NCBI GenBank assembly: GCA_900469965.1
Contig: UBZP01000018.1
Coordinates: 69,535-133,534, forward strand
Reading direction: 5' to 3'
Length of the DNA stretch: 64,000 nucleotides
DNA from: Hyphomicrobiales bacterium
Lineage (GTDB): Bacteria; Pseudomonadota; Alphaproteobacteria; Rhizobiales; Rhizobiaceae
The notes under the pieces are model-generated. The model was not told the origin of the DNA. It saw only the letters and a program-made list of their open reading frames with translations, and did no database searches. The position numbers were made by a program, and so were the translations under genes. This document shows, in pieces, positions 1 to 8,766 of this stretch; position 1 is the first letter of the stretch; every line of letters begins with the position of its first letter.

Positions 1-78
1 CCGCAGGCGGGGAGAAGGGAATGCGCCGCAACGTCCAGGCTCCCTCTCCCTGCCTGCGGGGAGAGGAGCGGGGCGCGG
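1..78. repeat. Intergenic palindromic repeat, cut by the window edge
   Basis: Two GC-rich palindromic modules, CCGCAGGCGGGGAGA at the left edge and CCTGCCTGCGGGGAGAGG near 49-66. The same word (CCCCGC..GCGGGGAGA) recurs at 12250-12298 and 33274-33381, always between genes. It resembles the mosaic palindromic repeats common in Rhizobiaceae. Confidence 0.6.
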
Positions 79-125
79 GCAATCCGCCCGACATCAAAGC
101 AGCTCAAGAACGATGGTAACCGATC

Positions 126-1007
126 ATGGATAGCCGCTCGCGCCTGCAGGAGCTTCTTCCGAAGCTCGTGCTTGCTCCCAGCTTCCTCATAGTCCTGGTG
201 TTCGTCTATGGCTTCATCGCCTACACGGGGCTCTTGTCCTTGACGGACAGCAAGATGCTGCCGTCCTACAACTTCGTCGGACTGCAGAACTACATCCGGC
301 TGTGGGCGCTGCCGCACTGGTGGCGGGCGATCTCGAATCTAGCGATCTTCGCCTCGCTCTACATCGTCATCTGCAGCGTGCTCGGACTCGGCCTTGCGAT
401 CCTGCTCGACCAGCGGATCCGCATCGAAGGGGTCCTGCGGCCGATCTATCTCTATCCGATGGCGCTCTCCTTCATCGTCACCGGCACGGCCTGGAAATGG
501 TTCCTCGACCCCGGCATCGGGCTGGAGAACACCATGCACCTCTGGGGCTGGGAGAGCTTCTCGTTCAACTGGATCAAGGACCGCAACTACGCGATCTACT
601 GCGTCGTCATCGCCGCCGTCTGGCAGTCGTCCGGCTTCGTCATGGCGATGTTCCTGGCCGGCCTGCGCGGCGTCGACAACGAGATCATCAAGGCGGCGCA
701 GATCGACGGCGCCTCCACGTTGACGGTCTATCGCCGCATCATCATTCCGCTGATGCGCCCCATCTTCCTCTCCGCCTTCGTCGTCCTCGCCCATCTTGCG
801 ATCAAGGCCTACGACCTGGTCATCGCCTTGACCGGCGGCGGGCCCGGCCAGGCGACCGAACTGCCGGCGACCTTCATGTATTCCTACACCTTCACCCGCA
901 ACCAGATGGGCATCGGTGCGTCCTCGGCGATCATCATGCTGATCATGATCTTCTCGATCATCGTTCCCTATCTCTATTCCGAAATCCGTGGAGGCAAGGG
1001 CCGATGA
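126..1007 (+). CDS. Sugar ABC transporter permease, CUT1 family
   Basis: Inner-membrane subunit of a carbohydrate-uptake ABC importer. The 293-residue protein has about six hydrophobic segments, the first near residues 14-36, and the EAA loop of binding-protein-dependent permeases at about 186-213 (EIIKAAQIDGAS then RRIIIPLMRP), where the ATPase docks. Its stop overlaps the start of the next permease by four bases (ATGA), and the ATPase follows in the same manner, so the three genes are translationally coupled. The solute-binding protein expected for such a system is not in view and probably lies left of the window. The permease alone does not reveal the substrate; the oxidoreductases downstream suggest a sugar or polyol. 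No strong ribosome-binding site precedes this ATG. Confidence 0.9.
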   Translation: MDSRSRLQELLPKLVLAPSFLIVLVFVYGFIAYTGLLSLTDSKMLPSYNFVGLQNYIRLWALPHWWRAISNLAIFASLYIVICSVLGLGLAILLDQRIRIEGVLRPIYLYPMALSFIVTGTAWKWFLDPGIGLENTMHLWGWESFSFNWIKDRNYAIYCVVIAAVWQSSGFVMAMFLAGLRGVDNEIIKAAQIDGASTLTVYRRIIIPLMRPIFLSAFVVLAHLAIKAYDLVIALTGGGPGQATELPATFMYSYTFTRNQMGIGASSAIIMLIMIFSIIVPYLYSEIRGGKGR

Positions 1008-1885
1008 GCGCTGCAAGCCCCGAAAACGTCATCAGCCATGGCCGCCTGACGCGCGCGCTGATCTATACGGCGCTGATCATCTTCGCGATCTACTACCTGC
1101 TGCCGCTCTACGTCATGGTGGTCAATTCGTTGAAGCCGCTGGACGAGATCCGCCAGGGCGGCATGCTGAACCTGCCGCAGGTGTGGACGGTCGAGCCCTG
1201 GCTCTCGGCCTGGTCGACCGCGCAGATCGGCGTGCAGCCGACCGGCCTTCGCCCGTTCTTCATCAATTCGATCCTGATGGTCGTGCCGGCCGTCGCGATC
1301 TCCACCATCGTCGGCGCGCTGAACGGCTATGTGCTGACGAAATGGCCCTTCCGCGGGTCCAACGTCTTCTTCGGGCTGCTGCTTCTGTCGTGCTTCATCC
1401 CGTTCCAGATCGTGCTGATCCCGATGGCGCGCATGCTCGGCATCATGGGGATCGCCGGCTCGATCTGGGGCCTGATCATGGTGCACGTGATCTACGGCAT
1501 CGGCTTCACGACGCTCTACTTCCGCAACTACTACGAAAACTTCCCGACCGAGCTGGTGCGGGCGGCGCAGATCGACGGGGCGAGCTTCTTCCAGATCTTC
1601 CGCCGCATCCTGCTGCCGTCGTCGGGGCCGATCATCGTCGTCTCGGTCATCTGGCAGTTCACCAATATCTGGAACGACTTCCTGTTCGGCGCGTCCTTCT
1701 CCGGACCCTATTCGACGCCGATGACGGTGGCGCTGAACAACCTCGTCTCCTCGTCGACCGGCGTCAAGGAATACAACGTCCACTTCGCGGGCGCGATCCT
1801 CGCAGCCCTTCCCACCCTCATCGTCTACATCGTCTCCGGCCGCTACTTCGTCCGCGGCCTGATGTCCGGCGCCGTGAAAGGATGA
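1004..1885 (+). CDS. Sugar ABC transporter permease, CUT1 family (second subunit)
   Basis: Partner of the preceding permease in a heterodimeric importer, UgpE/MalG type. The 293-residue protein has about six membrane segments (first near residues 19-40) and an EAA loop at about 183-210 (ELVRAAQIDGAS then RRILLPSSGPI). The start is the ATG inside the ATGA overlap with the upstream stop; the reading frame is open further upstream, but that part is only a shadow of the first permease. The stop overlaps the ATPase start, again as ATGA, which supports co-translation in a fixed ratio. Confidence 0.9.
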   Translation: MSAASPENVISHGRLTRALIYTALIIFAIYYLLPLYVMVVNSLKPLDEIRQGGMLNLPQVWTVEPWLSAWSTAQIGVQPTGLRPFFINSILMVVPAVAISTIVGALNGYVLTKWPFRGSNVFFGLLLLSCFIPFQIVLIPMARMLGIMGIAGSIWGLIMVHVIYGIGFTTLYFRNYYENFPTELVRAAQIDGASFFQIFRRILLPSSGPIIVVSVIWQFTNIWNDFLFGASFSGPYSTPMTVALNNLVSSSTGVKEYNVHFAGAILAALPTLIVYIVSGRYFVRGLMSGAVKG

Positions 1886-3006
1886 CCAGCATGTCGTTTC
1901 TCAAGATCAGCAACCTTCGCAAGTCCTACGGCTCCCTGGAAATCCTGAAGGATATCAACCTGGAAATAGAGCAGGGCGGCTTCCTCGTGCTCGTCGGGCC
2001 GTCCGGCTGTGGCAAGTCCACGCTGCTCAACACCATCGCCGGGCTGGAGCCGATTACCTCCGGGGACATCGCCATCGACGGCCGCTCGGTCGCAGGCCTG
2101 CATCCCTCCAAGCGCGACATCGCCATGGTGTTCCAGTCCTACGCGCTCTACCCGAACATGACGGTGGCCGGCAACATCGCCTTCGGCATGGAGATCCGCG
2201 GGGTGCCGAAGGACCAGCGCGACAAGGCGATCCGCGAGGTCGCCGAGATGCTGCAGATCGGCCACCTGCTCGACCGCAAGCCCGGCCAGCTCTCCGGCGG
2301 CCAGCGCCAGCGCGTCGCCATGGGGCGGGCGCTGGTGCGCGATCCCAAGCTCTTCCTGTTCGACGAGCCGCTGTCGAACCTCGACGCCAAGCTGCGCGTC
2401 GACATGCGCACCGAGATCAAGCGCCTGCACCAGCGGATGAAGACGACGATCGTCTACGTCACCCACGACCAGATCGAGGCGATGACGCTGGCGACCAAGA
2501 TCGCGGTGCTGAAGGACGGCGTCTTGCAGCAGTTCGGCACGCCGGCGGAGATCTACAACAATCCGGCCAATATCTTCGTCGCCGACTTCATGGGCTCGCC
2601 GGCGATGAACCTCCTGAAGGCGAAGGTCGAGGGCGACGGCGGCGGGCTTGCCGTGTCGCTCGCCCGGCCCGAGGCCGAGCCGCTCAGGCTCGTCGTCGAC
2701 AATGCCCCGCAGGGGCTCGGCGCCTATCGCGGCCGGGAGGTGATCTTCGGCATCCGTCCGGAGGCGCTGACCGATCCCGAGGGCGCCGACCACAACGCCC
2801 GTACGATCGCGCAGGGCGACTGCCTGATCGAAGTGGTCGAGCCTGCCGGCGCCGATACGTTTGCGGTCACCCATCTCGGCGGCAAGGAGATCGTCGCGAG
2901 GCTGCGCGCCGATGCCCGCATCGCGGCGGGGCAGAAGGCGCGACTCGCCTTCAATCTCGACAAGGCCTGCTTCTTCGATCCCGACAGCCAGCGGCGCATC
3001 GCCTGA
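1882..3006 (+). CDS. Sugar ABC transporter ATP-binding protein, UgpC/MalK type
   Basis: ATPase that powers the two CUT1 permeases. The 374-residue sequence has Walker A GPSGCGKST (about residues 39-47), the Q-loop (Q85), the ABC signature LSGGQRQR (137-144), Walker B LFLFDEP (157-163) and an H-loop VTHDQIEAM, followed by a C-terminal TOBE-type regulatory region of about 120 residues, as in MalK/UgpC. The ATG at 1882 overlaps the upstream stop; a second ATG at 1891 is possible. Such ATPases are sometimes shared by several CUT1 importers. The GMC oxidoreductase gene follows after nine bases, which places transport and oxidation in one operon. Confidence 0.92.
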   Translation: MTSMSFLKISNLRKSYGSLEILKDINLEIEQGGFLVLVGPSGCGKSTLLNTIAGLEPITSGDIAIDGRSVAGLHPSKRDIAMVFQSYALYPNMTVAGNIAFGMEIRGVPKDQRDKAIREVAEMLQIGHLLDRKPGQLSGGQRQRVAMGRALVRDPKLFLFDEPLSNLDAKLRVDMRTEIKRLHQRMKTTIVYVTHDQIEAMTLATKIAVLKDGVLQQFGTPAEIYNNPANIFVADFMGSPAMNLLKAKVEGDGGGLAVSLARPEAEPLRLVVDNAPQGLGAYRGREVIFGIRPEALTDPEGADHNARTIAQGDCLIEVVEPAGADTFAVTHLGGKEIVARLRADARIAAGQKARLAFNLDKACFFDPDSQRRIA

Positions 3007-3015
3007 GAGGATCCG

Positions 3016-4524
3016 GTGAGCGTTCAACCCGACATCGTCATCATCGGCTCCGGCATCGGCGGGGCCACGGTTGCGGCCGGCCTGGCGCCGAGCGGCGCCC
3101 GCATCCTCATTCTCGAGGCCGGCGGCCATATCCTCGACCGGCCGGAGAACCGCGACCAGCGCGCGATCTTCCAGCGCGGCCATTTCCGGCCGAAAGAGAC
3201 CTGGTACGAGGCCGGCGGCGAAGGCTTCAATCCCGGCAACTACTACAATGTCGGCGGCAATTCGAAGTTCTTCGGCGCCGTCCTCGTGCGCTACCGCCGC
3301 GAGGATTTCCTGGAGATGCGCCACCGCGAGGGCGTCTCGCCCGCCTGGCCCTTTCCCTACGAGGAACTGGAGCCCTGGTATTCGACGGCCGAGCGGCTCT
3401 ACCAGGTGCGCGGTGCGCTCGGCGAGGATCCGACCGAGCCGTTGCATTCGGCGCCCTACGCGTTCCCGCCGGTCCCCGACGAGCCGCCGATCGCGATGGT
3501 GCGCAAGCGGCTGAAGGCGGCCGGCATGCATCCCTATTCGCTGCCGCTGGGCATCGACATCGACCGTTGGCTGGCGAAGGCCAAGACGCCGTGGGATGCG
3601 CATCCGAATGCCGACGACGGCAAGATGGATGCCGAGACCGCAGCACTGGCCGAGGCGCTGAAGCATGACAATGTCAGGCTGCAGACCGGCAGCCGCGTCA
3701 CCAGGCTCGTGACCGCGGCGGACGGACGATCGATCGCAGCGGTCCGCTATGTGCGGGACGGGGTGGAGGAAAGCCTGACGCCCAGGCTCGTCATCCTGTC
3801 CGCCGGCGCCGTCCAGTCCGCGGCACTGCTGCTGCGCTCGGCGGACGAGGCCCATCCGCGCGGGCTTGCCAACACGTCCGACCAGGTCGGCCGCAATTTC
3901 ATGAACCACAATTCGAGCGCGGTGATCGCGCTCTCGCCGTCCTACCGGAACAACTCGATCTACCAGAAGACGTTCGGCTTCAACGATTTCTATCTCTCCG
4001 ACGGAGCCGGCGGGCCGCCGCTCGGCAACGTCCAGCTTCTCGGGCGCGTTTCGGGGAAGATCCTGAAGGCCAACATGCCCTCGGTGCCGGAATGGCTGCT
4101 GGAACGCGTCTCGCGGCATGCGATCGATTTCTACGCCATGAGCGAGGACCTGCCGCATCCCGAAAGCCGGATCACGGTGGATGGCGAGCGGATCGTGCTG
4201 AAATGGACCCGCACCAACTGGGATGCCCATCTGGAGCTGGTGGCGAAGCTGAAGGCGGTGCTGCGGAAGGCCGGATTTCCGATCGTGCTGTCGCGCGCCT
4301 TCGACAAGCGGACGCCGTCGCACCAGTGCGGCACGATCCGCATCGGCAACGACCCGGCCACGGCGCCGCTCGACGTCCATTGCCGCGCCCATGACCATCC
4401 GAACCTCTTCGTCGTCGACGCCTCGTTCCTGCCGACGTCGGCTGCGGTCAATCCGGCGCTGACCATCGCCGCGCAAGCGCTTCGGGTCGCCGACCATATC
4501 CGGACAGGGGGGCTCGCGGCATGA
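3016..4524 (+). CDS. GMC-family FAD-dependent oxidoreductase
   Basis: Flavoprotein of the glucose-methanol-choline family, which oxidises alcohol groups of sugars, polyols or choline-like compounds. The N-terminal dinucleotide-binding motif is IIGSGIGGATVAAGL (about residues 9-23), a FAD-contact segment NVGGNSKFFGA lies near 76-86, and the C-terminal GMC domain holds the histidine of HQCGTIRIGND and the asparagine of SAAVNPALT, the usual catalytic pair. At 502 residues it is shorter than choline dehydrogenase and resembles bacterial sugar-oxidising GMC proteins. The start is GTG 3016, nine bases after the ATPase gene behind GAGAGGAT. Its stop overlaps the dehydrogenase gene by ATGA. The actual substrate is not known; oxidation of the imported sugar is inferred from context. 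Confidence 0.85.
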   Translation: MSVQPDIVIIGSGIGGATVAAGLAPSGARILILEAGGHILDRPENRDQRAIFQRGHFRPKETWYEAGGEGFNPGNYYNVGGNSKFFGAVLVRYRREDFLEMRHREGVSPAWPFPYEELEPWYSTAERLYQVRGALGEDPTEPLHSAPYAFPPVPDEPPIAMVRKRLKAAGMHPYSLPLGIDIDRWLAKAKTPWDAHPNADDGKMDAETAALAEALKHDNVRLQTGSRVTRLVTAADGRSIAAVRYVRDGVEESLTPRLVILSAGAVQSAALLLRSADEAHPRGLANTSDQVGRNFMNHNSSAVIALSPSYRNNSIYQKTFGFNDFYLSDGAGGPPLGNVQLLGRVSGKILKANMPSVPEWLLERVSRHAIDFYAMSEDLPHPESRITVDGERIVLKWTRTNWDAHLELVAKLKAVLRKAGFPIVLSRAFDKRTPSHQCGTIRIGNDPATAPLDVHCRAHDHPNLFVVDASFLPTSAAVNPALTIAAQALRVADHIRTGGLAA

Positions 4525-5327
4525 CGGCCTCCTTTCGCTCGCTTCACCGCCGCCGCCCGCCTGCCCGCCGGCTGGCGATCGTCACCGGCGGCCGCCGCGG
4601 CATCGGGCTCGGCATTGCCAGGGCGCTCGTCGCCGACGGTTTCGACATTGCCATCACCGGCATCGGCGCTTCCGACGAGGAAACGGACAAGGTGCTGGCC
4701 GAACTGCGCGACGCGGGCGCGGATGTCGCCTATTTCCAGGCCGACCTTGCGGTCGTGGAGGGCCATGCGGCGACCGTCGAGGCGATCATGGCGCGGTTCG
4801 GCCGCATCGATTGCCTGGTCAACAATGCCGGTATCGCCTCGGTGGTGCGCGGCGATTTCCTCGACCAGACGCCGGAGAATTTCGACAGGATCGTCGCCAC
4901 CAACCTGCGCGGCACGGTGTTCTTCACGCAGGCCGTCCTGCGCGCGATGCTCGCGGTTCCGGCCAGCCATGCGCGCGCGGTCGTCAACATCACCTCGGTT
5001 TCGGCCGCGCTGTCGTCGCCCGAGCGGCTCGACTACTGCATGACCAAGGCCGGGCTCGCCGCCTTCAGCCAGGGTCTCGCCCTGCGGCTGGCCGACAGCG
5101 GCGTCTCGGTGTTCGAGGTCCGTCCCGGGATCATCCGCTCGGACATGACCGCCGGCGTCTCGGCCAAGTACGACGCGCTGATCGCCGACGGGCTCGTGCC
5201 GATGAAGCGCTGGGGGGAGCCCGCCGACATCGGCGCCGCCGTCGCCGCACTCGCCTCCGGCCGCTTCGCCTTCGCCACGGGGTCGGTGATCGACCTGGAC
5301 GGGGGCCTGTCGATCGGGAGGTTGTGA
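4521..5327 (+). CDS. Short-chain dehydrogenase/reductase, FabG-like
   Basis: Cytosolic NAD(P)-dependent oxidoreductase of the classical SDR family, 268 residues. The cofactor motif TGGRRGIG lies near residues 22-29, the NNAG motif near 100, and the catalytic Ser and Tyr-x-x-x-Lys appear in NITSVSAA and DYCMTKAG. FabG-like automatic names are common, but location in a sugar-transport and GMC operon suggests a role in sugar or keto-sugar oxidoreduction, not fatty-acid synthesis. The start overlaps the GMC stop (ATGA). The N-terminal extension of about 16 residues (RSLHRRRPPARR) is basic; an internal start would remove it. Confidence 0.87.
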   Translation: MTASFRSLHRRRPPARRLAIVTGGRRGIGLGIARALVADGFDIAITGIGASDEETDKVLAELRDAGADVAYFQADLAVVEGHAATVEAIMARFGRIDCLVNNAGIASVVRGDFLDQTPENFDRIVATNLRGTVFFTQAVLRAMLAVPASHARAVVNITSVSAALSSPERLDYCMTKAGLAAFSQGLALRLADSGVSVFEVRPGIIRSDMTAGVSAKYDALIADGLVPMKRWGEPADIGAAVAALASGRFAFATGSVIDLDGGLSIGRL

Positions 5328-5332
5328 GAGTT

Positions 5333-5450
5333 TCACCTCCCCCTTGAGGGGGGAGGTCGCCGCAAAGCGGCGGGTGGGGGTGAACGGCGACAAAGAAGTC
5401 ACCCACCCCGGACCTACGGTCCGACCCTCCCCCTCAAGGGGAGGGTGATG
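5333..5450. repeat. Intergenic palindromic repeat element (CTCCCCCTTGAGGGGGAG type)
   Basis: Two palindromic modules face each other: CCTCCCCCTTGAGGGGGGAGG near 5337-5357 (written as CCTCCCCC, TTGA, GGGGGGAGG) and CCCTCCCCCTCAAGGGGAGGG near 5425-5446 in the opposite sense, with GGGTGGGGGTGA and TCACCCACCCC between them. The whole can fold as a long stem. The same module recurs at 41328-41510. It separates the SDR gene from the second GMC gene within a likely operon. Confidence 0.7.
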
Positions 5451-5469
5451 AACACTTGAGGAAACGTGC

Positions 5470-7125
5470 ATGGCATATGACTACATCATCACCGGCGCCG
5501 GGCCTGCGGGCTGCGTGCTCGCCAATCGCCTTTCCGAGGATGCCTCCGTGCGGGTGCTGCTGCTGGAGGCCGGGGGCGGCGACTGGAACCCGCTGTTCCA
5601 CATGCCGGCGGGCTTTGCCAAGATGACCAAGGGTGTCGCCAGCTGGGGCTGGGAAACCGTGCCGCAGAAGCACATGAAGGGCCGCGTGCTGCGCTACACC
5701 CAGGCCAAGGTCATCGGCGGCGGCTCCTCGATCAATGCGCAGCTCTATACCCGCGGCAATGCGGTGGATTACGACCTCTGGGCCGCCGAGGACGGCTGCG
5801 AGGGCTGGGACTACCGCTCCGTCCTGCCCTATTTCAAGCGCGCCGAGGACAACCAGCGCTTCGCCGACGACTACCATTCCTATGGCGGCCCGCTCGGCGT
5901 CTCGATGCCGGTCTCGGGGCTGCCGATCTGCGACGCCTATATCCGCGCCGGCCAGGAGCTCGGCATTCCGCACAACCACGATTTCAACGGCCGCCAGCAG
6001 GCGGGCGTCGGCTTCTACCAGCTGACGCAGCGCGACCGCCGCCGCTCCTCGGCTTCGCTCGCCTATCTTTCGCCGATCAAGGACCGCAAGAACCTGACCG
6101 TGCGCACCGGCGCCCGCGTCGCCCGCATCCTGCTCGAGGGCACGCGGGCCACAGGCGTCGAGATCGTCACTGCGCGCGGCATCGAGACGATCCGGGCCGA
6201 GCGCGAGGTTCTCGTCTCCTCCGGCGCGATCGGCTCGCCGAAGCTGCTTCTGCAGTCGGGCATCGGCCCCGCCGACCACCTGAAGTCGGTCGGCGTCGAG
6301 GTGAAGCACGACCTGCCGGGCGTCGGCTCCAACCTGCAGGACCATCTGGACCTGTTCGTCATCTGCGAATGCACCGGCGACCACACCTATGACAACGTGG
6401 CAAAGCTGCATCGCACGCTCTGGGCCGGCCTGCAATACGTGCTGTTCCGCTCCGGCCCGGTGGCCTCCTCGCTCTTCGAGACGGGCGGCTTCTGGTATGC
6501 CGATCCGGATGCGCGGTCGCCCGACATCCAGTTCCACCTGGGCCTCGGCTCGGGCATCGAGGCCGGCGTGGAACGGCTGAGGAACGCCGGCGTGACGCTG
6601 AACTCCGCCTATCTGCACCCACGCTCGCGCGGCACGGTCCGCCTTGCATCGGCCGATCCTGCGGCCGCACCGCTGATCGATCCGAACTACTGGGAGGATC
6701 CGCACGACCGCCGGATGTCGATCGAGGGGCTGAAGATCGCCCGCGAGATCATGCAGCAGGCGGCGCTGAAGCCCTTCGTCCTTGCCGAACGGCTGCCCGG
6801 CCCCAAATACGTCACCGACGAGGATCTGTTCGACTACGGTTGCGCCAACGCCAAGACGGACCACCACCCGGTCGGAACCTGCAAGATGGGAACGGGGGCG
6901 GATGCCGTCGTCGGGCTCGACCTCAGGGTGCACGGGCTCGAGGGCCTGCGCGTCTGCGACAGCTCCGTCATGCCGCGGGTGCCCTCCTGCAACACCAACG
7001 CGCCGACGATCATGGTCGGCGAGAAGGGCGCCGACATCATTCGCGAGCTGCCGCCGCTGCCGCGGCAGATCTTTGCCCACGAGCGCAACGATACCCGTGC
7101 GCGCGCCCGCGCCGACATCCGATAG
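5470..7125 (+). CDS. GMC-family oxidoreductase, choline dehydrogenase-like
   Basis: FAD-dependent dehydrogenase of 551 residues, the usual length of BetA/AlkJ-type GMC enzymes. Visible motifs are the FAD-binding ITGAGPAGCVLANRL (about residues 6-20), the GMC signature GGGSSINAQLYTRGN (about 80-94), a second signature region GAIGSPKLLLQSGIGP, and the C-terminal DHHPVGTCKMG and CNTNAPTIMVGEKGAD with the catalytic His and Asn. The ATG at 5470 follows GAGGAAA. It is a different GMC subfamily from the protein at 3016, so the operon encodes two separate flavin oxidations. The substrate is not certain: similar enzymes act on choline, aliphatic alcohols or sugars. Confidence 0.87.
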   Translation: MAYDYIITGAGPAGCVLANRLSEDASVRVLLLEAGGGDWNPLFHMPAGFAKMTKGVASWGWETVPQKHMKGRVLRYTQAKVIGGGSSINAQLYTRGNAVDYDLWAAEDGCEGWDYRSVLPYFKRAEDNQRFADDYHSYGGPLGVSMPVSGLPICDAYIRAGQELGIPHNHDFNGRQQAGVGFYQLTQRDRRRSSASLAYLSPIKDRKNLTVRTGARVARILLEGTRATGVEIVTARGIETIRAEREVLVSSGAIGSPKLLLQSGIGPADHLKSVGVEVKHDLPGVGSNLQDHLDLFVICECTGDHTYDNVAKLHRTLWAGLQYVLFRSGPVASSLFETGGFWYADPDARSPDIQFHLGLGSGIEAGVERLRNAGVTLNSAYLHPRSRGTVRLASADPAAAPLIDPNYWEDPHDRRMSIEGLKIAREIMQQAALKPFVLAERLPGPKYVTDEDLFDYGCANAKTDHHPVGTCKMGTGADAVVGLDLRVHGLEGLRVCDSSVMPRVPSCNTNAPTIMVGEKGADIIRELPPLPRQIFAHERNDTRARARADIR

Positions 7126-7134
7126 GAGCCTCGC

Positions 7135-7452
7135 ATGATCCGCCACTGTGTGTTCATCCGCTTCAAGCCGACGATCAGCGCCGCGGCCAAGAGCGAGATC
7201 TTCGACGAGGTCGCAGCCCTGAAGGGGCGCATCGCCGGCCTGCTCGCCGTCCATGTCGGCACGAATGTCAGCCCCGAGACCGGCATGGACAAGGGCTTTT
7301 CCGACGGCTTCATCGTCGATTTCGACGACAGTTTCGCCCGCGATGCCTATCTCGTCGACGCGGAACACCAGAAGGTCGGGGCAAAGATCGTCGCCGCCGC
7401 TCTGGACGGGGCGAACGGCGTGCTTGTCTATGACCTCGAAACAGACGATTGA
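7135..7452 (+). CDS. Dabb-domain (stress-responsive alpha/beta-barrel) protein
   Basis: Small cytosolic protein of 105 residues that is almost entirely one Dabb dimeric alpha/beta-barrel domain: it begins IRHCVFIRFKPTI and has the typical central histidine in DAEHQKVG. Known Dabb members range from plant stress proteins to small cyclases and decarboxylases, so function cannot be fixed from the fold. It follows the GMC gene by nine bases behind TAGGAG, and the glycerate kinase gene starts six bases after its stop, so it is co-transcribed with them and may process a product of the oxidoreductases. Confidence 0.83.
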   Translation: MIRHCVFIRFKPTISAAAKSEIFDEVAALKGRIAGLLAVHVGTNVSPETGMDKGFSDGFIVDFDDSFARDAYLVDAEHQKVGAKIVAAALDGANGVLVYDLETDD

Positions 7453-7458
7453 TCAGGC

Positions 7459-8727
7459 ATGCAAGACGATCCCCGCGCTTTCCTCGCCGCCCTGTTCGAC
7501 GAAGCCGTCAAGGCCGCAGACCCGCTTTCGGCCATCCGTGCCCATCTGCCGGCGCCGCCGAAGGGCCGCACCGTCGTCGTCGGCGCCGGCAAGGCGGCAA
7601 GCCAGATGGCCCAGGCGTTCGAGAGCCTGTGGGACGGCCCGCTGGAGGGCGTGGTCGTCGCCCAGCACGGGCCAGTCGCGGCCTGCGAGAGGATCGCGGT
7701 GCTGCAGGCGGCCCACCCCGTGCCGGATGCGGCCGGGCTCACGGCGGCCGCGCGACTGCTGGAGACGGTGCGGGGACTGACGGCCGACGATCTCGTGGTC
7801 GCGCTGATCTCGGGCGGCGGCTCCGCGCTGCTGCCGGCGCCGGCCGGCGGGTTGACGCTGGAAGACGAGATCGCCGTCAATCGCGCCCTGCTCGCCTCCG
7901 GCGCGCCGATCTCGGCGATGAACGTGGTGCGCAAGCACGTCTCGCAGATCAAGGGCGGCCGGCTCGCCCATGCCGCGGGACCGGCGCGGGTGGTCAGCCT
8001 GATCGTCTCGGACATTCCCGGCGACAATCCCGCCCATGTCGCCTCGGGTCCGACCGTCCCGGACGGTTCGACGCCGCAGGATGCGCGCGAGATCGTCCGC
8101 CAGTACCGCATGAACCTGCCGGACCGGGTGATGAAGCACCTGGCCTCGGCCGAAGCCGCAGCGCCCGGCCCGCAGGACGCGACCTTCGCCAGCCACGAGC
8201 ACCACGTCATCGCCTCGGCCCGCGTCTCGCTCGAAGCCGCCGCGACCAGGGCGCGCGCGGCGGGCGTTGAGACCGTGATCCTGTCGGATGCCATCGAGGG
8301 CGAGGCGCGCGACATCGGGCTGATGCATGCGGCGATCGCCCGCGAGGTGCGCACGCGCGGCCGCCCCTTCGCCGCCCCGGTGCTGATCCTCTCCGGCGGG
8401 GAGACGACCGTGACGATCGGGGACGAGGGATACGGCAAAGGCGGGCGCAACAGCGAATTCCTGCTGTCGTTTGCGCATGCGATCGAGGGGCTGGACGATG
8501 TCCATGCGCTCGCCGCCGACACCGATGGCCGCGACGGCTCGGAACACAATGCCGGCGCCTTTGCCGATGGCGGCTCGGTCCTGCGGATGCGGGCTGCCGG
8601 CGAAGATCCGCGCGCGCGGCTGCTCGGCCATGACGCCTATACCGCCTTCGAGGCGATCGGCGACATCTTCACCACCGGCCCGACGGGGACGAACGTCAAC
8701 GATTTCCGGGCGATCCTGATCCGCTGA
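7459..8727 (+). CDS. Type-2 glycerate kinase (MOFRL family, TtuD-like)
   Basis: Likely forms 2-phosphoglycerate from glycerate and ATP; older literature calls the family hydroxypyruvate reductase TtuD. The 422-residue protein has the N-terminal DUF4147 region with GAGKAASQMAQAFE (about residues 37-50), a glycine-rich LISGGGSALLPAP near 115-127, and the C-terminal MOFRL domain with GYGKGGRNSEFLL and ALAADTDGRDGSEHNAGAF. It closes the operon that starts with the sugar importer. Its presence suggests that the pathway produces glycerate or tartronate semialdehyde, which would enter central metabolism here. Confidence 0.88.
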   Translation: MQDDPRAFLAALFDEAVKAADPLSAIRAHLPAPPKGRTVVVGAGKAASQMAQAFESLWDGPLEGVVVAQHGPVAACERIAVLQAAHPVPDAAGLTAAARLLETVRGLTADDLVVALISGGGSALLPAPAGGLTLEDEIAVNRALLASGAPISAMNVVRKHVSQIKGGRLAHAAGPARVVSLIVSDIPGDNPAHVASGPTVPDGSTPQDAREIVRQYRMNLPDRVMKHLASAEAAAPGPQDATFASHEHHVIASARVSLEAAATRARAAGVETVILSDAIEGEARDIGLMHAAIAREVRTRGRPFAAPVLILSGGETTVTIGDEGYGKGGRNSEFLLSFAHAIEGLDDVHALAADTDGRDGSEHNAGAFADGGSVLRMRAAGEDPRARLLGHDAYTAFEAIGDIFTTGPTGTNVNDFRAILIR

Positions 8728-8766
8728 GGGGCGCGGCGGCCAGTCCGCTCTTGCGGCATCTGACCC

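Noticed and set aside
1843-4497. Open frame of 884 codons on the minus strand
   Set aside because: Antisense to the ABC ATPase and GMC genes, both with complete catalytic motifs.
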